A stretch of 34,028 bases of DNA, taken from NCBI GenBank assembly GCA_913055745.1, contig CAJXJZ010000015.1, positions 1-34,028 of the forward strand. The letters are read 5' to 3'. Source of the stretch: an uncultured bacterium (GTDB lineage: Bacteria; Hydrothermota; Hydrothermia; UBA1063; CAJXJZ01). Positions 1 to 9,167 of this stretch are shown piece after piece; position 1 is the first letter of the stretch; each line of letters starts with the position of its first letter. Under the pieces are notes generated by a model. The model saw only the letters and a program-made list of their open reading frames with translations, was not told where the DNA came from and ran no database searches. The position numbers were made by a program, and so were the translations under genes.

Positions 1-60
1 GGGAAAACTACTAAAATTCCCCCTTCCGTAGAAGGGGGTGTCCCGAAGGGACGGGGGATG
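1..60. repeat. Tandem-hairpin, REP-like intergenic palindrome
   Basis: CCCCCTTC(19-26)-CGTA-GAAGGGGG(31-38), then GTCCC-GAA-GGGAC and another GGGGG tract (about 54-58). On the minus strand the first hairpin is capped by a cUACGg (UNCG-type) loop and followed by AATTTTAG downstream of coaE. Confidence 0.55.
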
Positions 61-162
61 TTTCAATCGCATTTCCTCTTTAATTTTCTCAACATCTCAC
101 CTTAATGTATTTTTATGATTTTAAGTTTAATGCTTTAGAGAGCAGAAAGAACTCAATATACA

Positions 163-780
163 CTACGAGATTTCTAAATGAAAGTCTTTTAATATCTTTT
201 TTATAAGAGAATAGGAGGCAAAAAGAAAATCATTTAATGCACCCTGATTATAAATAGTGTAATCAAAAAAGCGTCCCTTATATTCATTTTTCTGTTTTTT
301 TAGAACTTCATATATAAACTCATCATCCATATCTCTTTTCTTAAGCCGTTCTTTTAATAACTCCGTAGGAGATTCAATTTTAATGATTACATCGCAAAGT
401 TTATCAATTCCAATGGTAAATAAAATAGCGGCATCAATAATGCATACTCTTTTTTGGGATTTTTCTATCTCTTTTAATAAGAGTTTATAAATAGCAGGGT
501 GTGTGATCTTCTCTAACTTTTCCCAATCCTTTTCTGTCTTAAATTTTTTTCTTAAAGCCTTTCTATTTACCTTATTGTATTCATCTATAACATCATTGCC
601 AAACACCTTTTTTATTTGTTCTTTTTCCATATCAAGCGCCTTATGCCCTAACTCGTCCACCAATATGACGCAAAACCCTTTTTCTTTTAAGTAATTTGAG
701 AGTGTAGTCTTTCCAGAGCCAGCAGGGCCAGTAATACAGATAATAAGTTTATTTTTTCTTTTGTTGTTTTTTAAAGGCAT
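163..780 (-). CDS. coaE: Dephospho-CoA kinase
   Basis: P-loop CITGPAGSGKTTLSNYLKEKG, VDELGHKAL, THPAI, and overall CoaE-like layout and length (205 aa). Confidence 0.85.
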   Translation of the reverse strand: MPLKNNKRKNKLIICITGPAGSGKTTLSNYLKEKGFCVILVDELGHKALDMEKEQIKKVFGNDVIDEYNKVNRKALRKKFKTEKDWEKLEKITHPAIYKLLLKEIEKSQKRVCIIDAAILFTIGIDKLCDVIIKIESPTELLKERLKKRDMDDEFIYEVLKKQKNEYKGRFFDYTIYNQGALNDFLFASYSLIKKILKDFHLEIS

Positions 781-2434
781 GTTTTATAATCTGATAATGC
801 TTTTTTATTATTTTATCGTTTGTGTGTTTATAAGCGTATTTACACAAGGTATAAGCCTTTTTTATATCACCTTTTTTAAATAAAAGCCATGCATAGGAAT
901 CTACTATGTATGGGTCCTTTGGTGAAAGGTGATAGGCTTTTTTTATGTATTTTTCCGCTGTATCCAAATTTCCATGCTCAAGATGAAGGTAGCCGAGATT
1001 GTTGTAATAAAGTGGTTCCTTGGGATTCTTTGTAATGAGCGATCTATATAAGGAATCTGAAAGTTTTACATAACCTATAACTTGTGATGCAAAAGCAAGG
1101 TCAAAGATATCGTCATTATCGGTCAATGTTAAATTCTTCACTGTATCAACCACCATTTTAAAGAAACCTGTATCCTTTGAAACTGTTATAAGGCCAAGAA
1201 TGGGGATATATCTTCTCGGATGTGTTGGGTCTTTAAGGATAGATTTTTTTAAATATGAAAGGGACAATTTTCTTCTCTGCATGCCTTTTAGAACAACACC
1301 TGCAAGATAAAGATAATAGGGGTCATTCCTGCCTCTTTGTTTCCACACAAGTAGTTCTCTTGCAGCGTCATCAAACATACCCATCTCGTAAAGAATAAAT
1401 ACCTTTAAAAGGGCATAGGAATAGTTTTTTTGTATAAGAAGTGCCTTGTTTATGCTCCTAAGTGCGTCTTTATAATCCTTTTTCCTTACAAGCACCCTTG
1501 CAATGTAATAATGTATCTCAGCATCATTTTTTGCAAGGCTCTGCGCAATTAAGTAATGGATCAAACTTGAGTCATAATCCTCTAACATAAAATAGATATA
1601 ACCTGCCAGTTTTCTGATGTTATAATCAAACGGTGCACTTTTTAAAAGGATTTGAACAATGTCTTTTGCGTTTTTATAATATCCCTTTTTTATATATAGC
1701 GAAAGCAAGATTTTAAAGAGGTTAAGGTCCATATTACCATTGGATTCCATATATTGGGAAAGATAGAAAAGCGCGCTATCAGGGTTGTTAAGTTCGTTAA
1801 AATAAATGCCCTTTAATTTTAAAAAGTCCAATCTTTTCTGTCCTTTTAATGGCTTTTTTGATAATGTATTAAATATGGAAGTAATTTTGCTATACTGCTC
1901 TTTTTTGTAAAAGTATTCTGCAAGTTCAAAGAGCACATCAGGGTCTAAATCATTTAGATTAATGTCTCTTCGGGATAGAATATTATTCACTAAGCTGGAT
2001 ACTTTGTTTTTTGCAGCGTAATATAGGATGACCTTTACAAGGTCTGGCCTTTTTTCGAACCTTTTGTATAATGTTTTAAGTTCTTTTTGCATCTTGTCGT
2101 TTTGCTTGATGTAGATTGTAGCATGGAGAAAGTTATCTAATAGTGTGTCATAGACATACCATTTTTTAGAATAGATCTCAAAGATGCTATCTATGTATGG
2201 CGTGCCCTTTGATATTTGGTTGAGTTTGCCTAAAAAGTCATTTACTGTCATATTGCTTAGTTTATCCTTGGCATAGTTTATTGTAATATCACATAAGGCA
2301 GAGTCAGGATGCGTTTTGACCATTTGATAGATGGATGAGAGGGCACTGTCAAAGGGCATTTTCTCCATAGAGTATATGGCATCAAAATATGTTTTGTTAA
2401 AACCAAGTAAGAATAAAAGGATAAATACACTCAT
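749..2434 (-). CDS. Tetratricopeptide-repeat protein with N-terminal signal/anchor
   Basis: Multiple TPR-like units (e.g. PLYYNNLGYLHLEHGNLDTAEKYIKKAYHLSPKDPYIVDSYAWLLFKKGDIKKA); hydrophobic N-terminus; overlaps coaE by 32 nt. Confidence 0.8.
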   Translation of the reverse strand: MSVFILLFLLGFNKTYFDAIYSMEKMPFDSALSSIYQMVKTHPDSALCDITINYAKDKLSNMTVNDFLGKLNQISKGTPYIDSIFEIYSKKWYVYDTLLDNFLHATIYIKQNDKMQKELKTLYKRFEKRPDLVKVILYYAAKNKVSSLVNNILSRRDINLNDLDPDVLFELAEYFYKKEQYSKITSIFNTLSKKPLKGQKRLDFLKLKGIYFNELNNPDSALFYLSQYMESNGNMDLNLFKILLSLYIKKGYYKNAKDIVQILLKSAPFDYNIRKLAGYIYFMLEDYDSSLIHYLIAQSLAKNDAEIHYYIARVLVRKKDYKDALRSINKALLIQKNYSYALLKVFILYEMGMFDDAARELLVWKQRGRNDPYYLYLAGVVLKGMQRRKLSLSYLKKSILKDPTHPRRYIPILGLITVSKDTGFFKMVVDTVKNLTLTDNDDIFDLAFASQVIGYVKLSDSLYRSLITKNPKEPLYYNNLGYLHLEHGNLDTAEKYIKKAYHLSPKDPYIVDSYAWLLFKKGDIKKAYTLCKYAYKHTNDKIIKKHYQIIKHAFKKQQKKK

Positions 2435-3393
2435 GGCAAGAGGGATAAGAGGATATAGTTTTTTATTATCTGTTCATTGCGCAAGGATGTCTTCGTAGCG
2501 TATTCTATTTTAAGTAACCTTGAAAGCACCTTTGCGGCATCTTTTGTGGTGTGAAGCATTTTGTGTCTTTTGTAAGGTGATATGCGCCATGAAGAGCGGT
2601 ATCTATCCGAAAAGAAGGTATTTAAGTTCGCGTCTATAATTCTTGCAAAATGCGCCTCTATTTCATATATTAACTGGTTGGACCTTTTATCACTCATGGA
2701 TTTTGCTATTTTTGATAGATTAAATTTTTCATAACCCATTATATCCAATAAGATGCCTTGAAGACTGCTCCAGGATTCGTAACTTAGTACCTCTAAATGA
2801 TGCATGTCAAGAAAATGGTCTTCTCCCATATATAAAAACAACTTTCTAAGTTCTATATCTGCCAATGTTAGGTTTTGTGGCAGTCTCTTAATAAGTGCAT
2901 TGAAGGTTTTATCGTCTGCTTCTTTGTTGTTTTTTTTCAGCCTGCTTTTAACCCATACTTTAAATCCATTGAAATCCAGTGTAGAGAATTCATAAACAGT
3001 TAGGTGTTTAAGATTTTTATATTTTTTAAGCAGGTCTTTTGTTTTTTTCTTATCGTATGAGGAAGAGATAATAAGTATAATATATGTTCCAGGAGATGGA
3101 CGCATTTTAAATATTTCGTCTTTTTGTTTTAGTTTCTCAAATTCATATATTACAATAACTCTTTTAGGACTGAATAAACCTTGATTGGATGCAACTTCTG
3201 CAATCTCTTCTATTGTTGTGTCATTACCAAAAAAGGATATTCTTTTTGCATCAAGAAATTTATCAATCCTTTGAATTGCTACTCGTTTTAAATAATCTTC
3301 ATCGCCCCAAAACAGCAAAAATGGAGTAGAGGGCCCTTTTGTCCTCAGCGTATTAAATAGGTGGTTGTAATGTGATATACTGTTTTTAGCCAC
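2431..3393 (-). CDS. holA: DNA polymerase III delta subunit
   Basis: HolA-like: LLFWGDEDYLKRVAIQRI, mid-region ELRKLFLYMG, C-terminal LLKIEYATKTSLRNEQIIKNYILLSLL. GTG start. Confidence 0.75.
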   Translation of the reverse strand: MAKNSISHYNHLFNTLRTKGPSTPFLLFWGDEDYLKRVAIQRIDKFLDAKRISFFGNDTTIEEIAEVASNQGLFSPKRVIVIYEFEKLKQKDEIFKMRPSPGTYIILIISSSYDKKKTKDLLKKYKNLKHLTVYEFSTLDFNGFKVWVKSRLKKNNKEADDKTFNALIKRLPQNLTLADIELRKLFLYMGEDHFLDMHHLEVLSYESWSSLQGILLDIMGYEKFNLSKIAKSMSDKRSNQLIYEIEAHFARIIDANLNTFFSDRYRSSWRISPYKRHKMLHTTKDAAKVLSRLLKIEYATKTSLRNEQIIKNYILLSLLP

Positions 3394-3399
3394 AAGTAA

Positions 3400-3428
3400 A
3401 TTTTAAAGGCAACTCTTTAACCTGACAA
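3400..3428 (-). promoter_or_regulatory. Candidate sigma70 promoter for holA operon (TTGTCA-N17-TAAAAT)
   Basis: Minus strand TTGTCA (3428-3423), 17-nt spacer, TAAAAT (3405-3400), then 6 nt to GTG start at 3393; no SD present. Confidence 0.5.
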
Positions 3429-3508
3429 ATAGATTAAAGAGGTCGTATGTATTTTGTATTGCCTCTATAAAAAATTGAGAAACATTTCCTTTTATGTGGA
3501 TTAATTTC

Positions 3509-3537
3509 TTGAAAAAATGTATTCCTTCCCTTATACT
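3509..3537 (+). promoter_or_regulatory. Candidate sigma70 promoter for tRNA-Glu (TTGAAA-N17-TATACT)
   Basis: TTGAAA 3509-3514, 17-nt spacer, TATACT 3532-3537, 14 nt upstream of the tRNA 5' end. Confidence 0.65.
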
Positions 3538-3551
3538 ATTTACCACACAGA

Positions 3552-3626
3552 GGCCTCGTCGTCTAGCCTGGTCTAGGACACCGGCCTTTCACGCCGGCGA
3601 CAGGGGTTCAAATCCCCTCGAGGCCA
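3552..3626 (+). tRNA. tRNA-Glu (anticodon TTC)
   Basis: Acceptor GGCCTCG/CGAGGCC, anticodon arm CCGGC-CTTTCAC-GCCGG (anticodon TTC), T arm CAGGGGTTCAAATCCCCT, discriminator A; CCA not encoded. Confidence 0.95.
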
Positions 3627-3635
3627 CTTACCAAG

Positions 3636-4940
3636 ATGAAAAAATTATTTATACAGTTCATTCTTACCATATTTATTCTCTTTATTGCCTCTTTGGTAAT
3701 TCTTCATGTGCTATCTCAAACACCAGATTCAAAGGTGCCAGGTCTTACGCCTTTGCATTTAATACCATCACGGGGCTTTTTAAATGCTGTTATTTTCTCC
3801 AATGAGCACATTATAAAGGAGTTTTGGGTAGATGATTCCATTTCTGATACATTTTACCGTTATGCGTCTTCTTTCCTCCCTGCAAGTTTCTATTCAGTTA
3901 AGTATTCAATGTTGGTAAAAAACGCCATTGGAAAGTATGTAGTGTTTGCAAGGTACAACGATGGAAGTTTTATCTTGGTTACAAAGCCAAGATTCAGGTT
4001 AAAACTGCTTAGGTATTTTCAAAGTGGTGAAAAGAAGGATTATGAAGGTATCCCTACATACAAAACTAAAGACCTATACTATTATTTCGTAGAGGACTAT
4101 CTTGTAATTACTCCAAATCTTGAACTTCTGAAACGTTCATGCGATATTGCGGTTGGAAAGAGGATGGGAAGCGTATTTGATGATGTAGGAAACATTGATG
4201 ACTATGATTTTACATATATCTTTCAAATCAAAGATGCTCTTTTGGTCTTAGATCCTGTTGTCCTTGGCATTTCAAGGGACAAAATGTTTATTAAAGCAAA
4301 GATTGCATCATCTGTTATTTTTGATGCTATGAAGGGGGGCAATTTGCCTGATTCTTTGCCAAAAACTCGTGTATTTTTAGGACTTGGAATGCCATATCTT
4401 GAACTCTATGATGCTTATGTATCCCATTATCCAAATGACGAACTTGACCTTGCCTCAATTTTTTGGGATATAGGCGGAAATGGATTTTTGTGGTGGGACG
4501 GCGCCTCAGGATTCCTTATTTCACTTCTGGCAAGGGTACCTGAAGAGAGGCTTGTTTCTGATATATTTACGTATTTAAAGATGAAAGATAGGGCAGATAG
4601 CGTTGTACCTCAGCCTGCCCTGCATCTTTACGCATTCAAAAAAGGCGATTCTACTTGCTATTTATTGCAATACATAAACGGTGTTAATGAGAACCGTTTT
4701 GTATTAACAAATAAAAAGTCGTTTTATGATGCCTTCGGCAAACATGAATACACTAAAGACGATGGATTTTTATATCTTGGTAATGATTTTGGATTTGTTT
4801 TAAAAAAGTCTTCATATTTAAATAGTCTTATTAATTGGTATATGGAGAAAGACAGTCTAAATAATACAGATTGGCGTCTTGATATTAAAGAGTACAGAAA
4901 AGGGTTGTACATAGAAGGTAAAAGGAGTTCAAAGAAGTAG
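3636..4940 (+). CDS. Hypothetical membrane-anchored protein (DUF3352-like appearance)
   Basis: 434-aa ORF with N-terminal TM helix (KKLFIQFILTIFILFIASLVILHVL); starts 9 nt after the tRNA 3' end. Confidence 0.75.
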   Translation: MKKLFIQFILTIFILFIASLVILHVLSQTPDSKVPGLTPLHLIPSRGFLNAVIFSNEHIIKEFWVDDSISDTFYRYASSFLPASFYSVKYSMLVKNAIGKYVVFARYNDGSFILVTKPRFRLKLLRYFQSGEKKDYEGIPTYKTKDLYYYFVEDYLVITPNLELLKRSCDIAVGKRMGSVFDDVGNIDDYDFTYIFQIKDALLVLDPVVLGISRDKMFIKAKIASSVIFDAMKGGNLPDSLPKTRVFLGLGMPYLELYDAYVSHYPNDELDLASIFWDIGGNGFLWWDGASGFLISLLARVPEERLVSDIFTYLKMKDRADSVVPQPALHLYAFKKGDSTCYLLQYINGVNENRFVLTNKKSFYDAFGKHEYTKDDGFLYLGNDFGFVLKKSSYLNSLINWYMEKDSLNNTDWRLDIKEYRKGLYIEGKRSSKK

Positions 4941-7244
4941 TTTTTTGATGATCTTAAGCGAGTAAAGTTCTTCCCTTTTTTTGTTTGTTATCTCCTCTAA
5001 TATTTTATAAATGCCCTTGTTTTTTAATGGTATTATCTTTGTATAATCGCCAGAAGGTAAAACCTTGAAATATTCATCCTGTATAGTTTGTGAGGTTAGT
5101 TTTGGTCTTATTTCATAGTACACCTTAAATGACCAAAGGTCCTTTTTTGTGCCTTCAAAGATATTTTTTATTTCAAGACCATCTGGCATGAACCTATTTA
5201 TGAATGACGGCGTCTTCTCTATTCGACCTTCGGTGCGAATGTGTATAAGTTCTGCTTCGCTTTCTATGCCCAGGGGTGTGGCATCCTTCATGGATATCAT
5301 CCAGTGCCTTTTAAAACCAGATTTTTTACCCACTTTAATGCCACTTCTATGTAGGGCAGCGATAAGTGCCTCTACGGTATCCGTATGGCCAATAAGAGAA
5401 AAATTTCCCTTTTTACTGTATAACACTATATAGTCATAATACTCTTTAGTTGTATCTTTTTCTATTTTGTTAAAGTTAATAACTGCTCTTTTTACTTTTA
5501 GGGGCAGACTCTTGCAAAGGTTATAGTCTTTTATCCATATTCCACATCCCCTACATCCTGTATACTCACAGTTTTGAGTATACAGGGCTTTTTTTGCATT
5601 TTCAAACTCCCTTTTTAAGAATCTTTTGTGAACACCTGTATCTATCACATCCCATGGCCTATTTCCATCGGTGCAAGCGGTATTGAATTTGAATATATCT
5701 TCGCCTATGCTGTATGCTGCCTTTTCGTATTTTTTAAAATCAAAAAACTCTTGCCGTTCATCAAAAAACGCTCCATGTTCAAATGCACTGAGAATAAGAT
5801 GTGATGTTTCTCTGTTTCCCCTTCCTAAGATGCCTTCAATAAGTGATTGGTAAGGGTTGTGGTATGACATGTAAACACCTTTTATCCTTTTGATTTCTTC
5901 TTTTAGATAGCGGATTTTATCCATAATTACCTTGGGTCTTTCTTGCTCTATGCATTCAAACGGTGTGTGCGGTCTTGGCACAAAGGGTGAAAACTTTGCG
6001 TGAAACACGATATGTTTGGACATCTTTCTTAGTTCTCTCAAAAAACGAGGTATCTCTTTCACATCTTCAAACTCTTCAAAGGGAAGACCAAGCATGAAGT
6101 ATAGTTTTATATGGTTGTAATGGTATTTCTCAGCGAGTTTAATGGTTCTTTCAATGGTTTCAAGTTTTACATTCTTATTGATGACACCCCTCAATTTTTC
6201 AGATACCGTCTCAGGTGCAAGTGTTATGTTAAATCTTTTCATAGAATCTAAGAGTTTGAAGAGTTCCTCTGTTAGTGCATCTGTGGGCAAGGATGGCAGG
6301 GATATGGAAATATCTCGGAATCTGTTTTTTATTTCAAAGAGCAGTTTTTCTAAGAAGGGATAATCGCTTGTTGTAAAGGCAAGTAATGATACATCATTTA
6401 ATCCCGTGTTTTTAATACCATCACCAATTATTTTCAAAACATCCTCAGAACTTCGCCATCTTAAAGGCCTATAGGTAAATCCTCCCTGACAGAATCTACA
6501 TCCCCTTGTGCACCCTCGCATAATTTCAACAACAAGCCTCTTATGAACAATGTTTATATTGGGCACTATCTGTTTTATGGGGTAGTCCTCAATATTTAGT
6601 TCATAAACAGTACCTTTTAAGGTCTTTTTGGATTTTTGGGGCACATAGATCCCTTGTATGGAAGAGATACTCTCAAGAAACTCGCTTTTTGTCATTTCTT
6701 TGCGCTTGTAACCTCTAAGATAAGGGACAAGTTGCTTTACAACATTTTCACCCTCTCCAACAACAAAAAAATCCACAAACGCCTCAAGTGGTAGGGGATT
6801 CATGCTGGCTGGCCCACCTACTATAACAAGAGGCATATCCTCTTCCCTTTGTGCACTAAAATAAGGTATATTGGACAATTTAAGCCCTTGTAGCAGGTTC
6901 GTATAATTAAGTTCGGTATGAAGGGAGACACCTATAATGTCCATCTGATTTAATGGTGTATAGGTCTCAAGGGTGAATAAGGGAATATTTTCTTTTTCCA
7001 TAAAATTTATGGCATCAATCCATGGCAAAAAAGCCCTTTCAGCATAAACATCAGGGATATTGTTTAGAATATGATAGATGATTTTCATGCCGAGATTGGA
7101 CATACCTATCTCGTATATTTCAGGATAAAAGAGCGCAACACGTATTGTATTGGGTTCTATATTTTTATGAACTTCATTAAATTCCCTTCCAATGTATCTT
7201 GCTGGTGTTTGAAGGGACTTAAGGCTATTTCCAAAAGGATGCAT
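4929..7244 (-). CDS. B12-binding radical SAM protein (TIGR03960-type) fused to C-terminal DUF2344/TIGR03936 domain
   Basis: Radical SAM motif RGCTRGCRFCQGGF; N-terminal cobalamin-binding-like VALFYPEIYEIGMSNLGMKIIYHIL; C-terminal half with KGNFSLIGHTDTVEALIAALHRSGI. Confidence 0.85.
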   Translation of the reverse strand: MHPFGNSLKSLQTPARYIGREFNEVHKNIEPNTIRVALFYPEIYEIGMSNLGMKIIYHILNNIPDVYAERAFLPWIDAINFMEKENIPLFTLETYTPLNQMDIIGVSLHTELNYTNLLQGLKLSNIPYFSAQREEDMPLVIVGGPASMNPLPLEAFVDFFVVGEGENVVKQLVPYLRGYKRKEMTKSEFLESISSIQGIYVPQKSKKTLKGTVYELNIEDYPIKQIVPNINIVHKRLVVEIMRGCTRGCRFCQGGFTYRPLRWRSSEDVLKIIGDGIKNTGLNDVSLLAFTTSDYPFLEKLLFEIKNRFRDISISLPSLPTDALTEELFKLLDSMKRFNITLAPETVSEKLRGVINKNVKLETIERTIKLAEKYHYNHIKLYFMLGLPFEEFEDVKEIPRFLRELRKMSKHIVFHAKFSPFVPRPHTPFECIEQERPKVIMDKIRYLKEEIKRIKGVYMSYHNPYQSLIEGILGRGNRETSHLILSAFEHGAFFDERQEFFDFKKYEKAAYSIGEDIFKFNTACTDGNRPWDVIDTGVHKRFLKREFENAKKALYTQNCEYTGCRGCGIWIKDYNLCKSLPLKVKRAVINFNKIEKDTTKEYYDYIVLYSKKGNFSLIGHTDTVEALIAALHRSGIKVGKKSGFKRHWMISMKDATPLGIESEAELIHIRTEGRIEKTPSFINRFMPDGLEIKNIFEGTKKDLWSFKVYYEIRPKLTSQTIQDEYFKVLPSGDYTKIIPLKNKGIYKILEEITNKKREELYSLKIIKKLLL

Positions 7245-7247
7245 GAA

Positions 7248-8267
7248 TTATATGGAAAATCTTATGTTTATCACATCCCTGTGTTGCACGATATAATCTT
7301 TACCTTCAAGATGCATTAAATGGAGACTTTTTGCCTCTTTGTGTGAACCTGCCTTGATAAAATCCTCATAATGTATTACTTCTGCCCGAATAAATCCGCG
7401 TTGAATATCAGAGTGTATCTTCCCGGCTGCCTCATAAACAGTTGATCCCTTTTCCAAAAGCCAGGCACGGGTTTCCTTTTCTCCTACAGTGTAAAAGATT
7501 ATAAATCCCAGTTCCTTTAATATGGTGTGCTCAAGTTTTACAAGAATGCTCTCTTTCAGTCCGTATGCATCTAAGAGTTCTTTTCTTTCATTTTCATCAC
7601 TTATCTCCGCAAGTTCCTTCTCAATATTTAATGGTGCAGATATTAGAGGATAATTCTTGTATGCCTTTTCATTGATATCCACATTTGCATCTTCGTTTAT
7701 GTTCTTTAAAACAATGCGAGGCTTTATTGTGAGGAATGGATATCCTGCAATGACTTTTTTCTCATCTTCAGTAAGATGAAGCGATGAAATGGGTTTTTCT
7801 TCTAATAGAACCTCATGTATCCTTTTTAATATATCAAGTTCCCTCTCTTGTGCGCTCTTTGCCTGTACTTTTTTCTCTAATTTGGGTATACGTCTTTCTA
7901 CAAACTGTAAATCAGAAAAGATGAGATTCATATTGATCTCTTCAAAATCACTCTCTGCATCCTCTGTAGAAAAGGCATTAACTACCTGTATGAGTGTGTC
8001 ATAGGTAATAAGTTCTTGAAGAATCTCACCTGTTTTTTTCTCCTTCCATAACCTGCCAAAACCGTCAAAATCACCGACTTCGTATTGGGCAGGTGTAATT
8101 TTTTTTGCACCAATGAGGTGTCCGAGTTCAAAAACCCCCATGTCCTTTGATACGAAAGTCCCTATTTGAGAAAAATACCCATGTGCTTTTGAAAAATGCC
8201 CATCTACAAGTGCGTAGAATAGAGATGACTTACCGGATGCCGTATTTCCAATAATAGCGAGTTTCAT
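7248..8267 (-). CDS. Divergent YchF/OLA1-like P-loop NTPase with TGS domain
   Basis: P-loop GNTASGKSSLF; NMNLIFSDLQFVERRIPKLEKK; C-terminal KGSTVYEAAGKIHSDIQRGFIRAEVIHYEDFI...LEGKDYIVQHRDVINIRF matches the YchF TGS end. Confidence 0.8.
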   Translation of the reverse strand: MKLAIIGNTASGKSSLFYALVDGHFSKAHGYFSQIGTFVSKDMGVFELGHLIGAKKITPAQYEVGDFDGFGRLWKEKKTGEILQELITYDTLIQVVNAFSTEDAESDFEEINMNLIFSDLQFVERRIPKLEKKVQAKSAQERELDILKRIHEVLLEEKPISSLHLTEDEKKVIAGYPFLTIKPRIVLKNINEDANVDINEKAYKNYPLISAPLNIEKELAEISDENERKELLDAYGLKESILVKLEHTILKELGFIIFYTVGEKETRAWLLEKGSTVYEAAGKIHSDIQRGFIRAEVIHYEDFIKAGSHKEAKSLHLMHLEGKDYIVQHRDVINIRFSI

Positions 8268-8273
8268 AGTATG

Positions 8274-9125
8274 TTAAATCTTGCCCCTTTGTTTCATGCC
8301 ATAAAGGGTGTTTAAAAGCAACATGTAAGTTGTCACAGGTCCAACCCCACCGGGAACAGGTGTAATAAACTTAAGGTCCTTCTCATCCTTTTCAAATTCT
8401 TCATAATCAATGTCCATATCACCAACTATTTTACCATCTACTACATTTATCCCTACATCTACCAAAAATGAGGCATTTTCCACCATGTCCTTTGTTATAA
8501 GGTGTGGAACGCCGGCAGCAGAGATTACAACATCAGCCTTCTCTGTATATTTTTTGATGTTGTCTGTTTTAGAATGACAGACTGTAAGAGTAGCATCCTC
8601 TCTTAAAAGCATGAAAAAGAGTGGAAGGCCCACTGTTTTACTTCTTCCAACAATCACTGCATGCTTGCCTCTTAATTTGTAATTGACTTCCCTAAAAAAC
8701 TCCATAACAGCCAATGGCGTTGCTGGATATAAGCCATCCTCATTTTTATAAAGGGATATCATATTCCAATCAGTCTGACCGTCAATGTCTTTCCATTTAT
8801 GAATGCGGTTTATAATGTCTTTTTTCATTCTCGTAACATAGGGCCGTGTGACAATGATACCGTCTATATTATTATCAGTAGATAAGGCGTCAATTATTTC
8901 AATAAGTTCATCCTCTGTGGTATTGTTATCTACTTTGTATAGACTAATGTTAAACCCATTTTTTTCTGCTGTCTTTTGTATACTCTTTACATAGGATTTA
9001 GATGGTTCATCTTCCATGTTTAGTATAATACTTATGTGTGGCACGCCATTATATGAGGATAATTGCTCTTTTATATCCTCTTTTAACCTTGATATAATCT
9101 GCTTACCGCTTATTATCATGCCCAT
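8274..9125 (-). CDS. folD: Bifunctional methylenetetrahydrofolate dehydrogenase/cyclohydrolase
   Basis: IDGQTDWN, GKHAVIVGRSKTVGLPLFFMLL, TPVPGGVGPVTTYMLL motifs. An alternative start Met lies at 9119. Confidence 0.93.
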   Translation of the reverse strand: MGMIISGKQIISRLKEDIKEQLSSYNGVPHISIILNMEDEPSKSYVKSIQKTAEKNGFNISLYKVDNNTTEDELIEIIDALSTDNNIDGIIVTRPYVTRMKKDIINRIHKWKDIDGQTDWNMISLYKNEDGLYPATPLAVMEFFREVNYKLRGKHAVIVGRSKTVGLPLFFMLLREDATLTVCHSKTDNIKKYTEKADVVISAAGVPHLITKDMVENASFLVDVGINVVDGKIVGDMDIDYEEFEKDEKDLKFITPVPGGVGPVTTYMLLLNTLYGMKQRGKI

Positions 9126-9154
9126 ATTATACGGTGATATATCCGAAACGTAAA
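9126..9154 (-). promoter_or_regulatory. Candidate promoter for folD (TTTACG-N17-TATAAT)
   Basis: Minus strand TTTACG (9154-9149), 17 nt, TATAAT (9131-9126); TATAAT is 6 nt from the second ATG (9119). Confidence 0.45.
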
Positions 9155-9167
9155 ATTTTAACAGTTC

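Noticed and set aside
61-100. TGTTTCAATCGCATTTCC resembling a CRISPR repeat tail
   Set aside because: Single occurrence, no periodic repeats or cas genes in the window.
3494-3805. 103-aa plus-strand ORF
   Set aside because: Reads straight through the tRNA-Glu gene and overlaps the better ORF at 3636; spurious.
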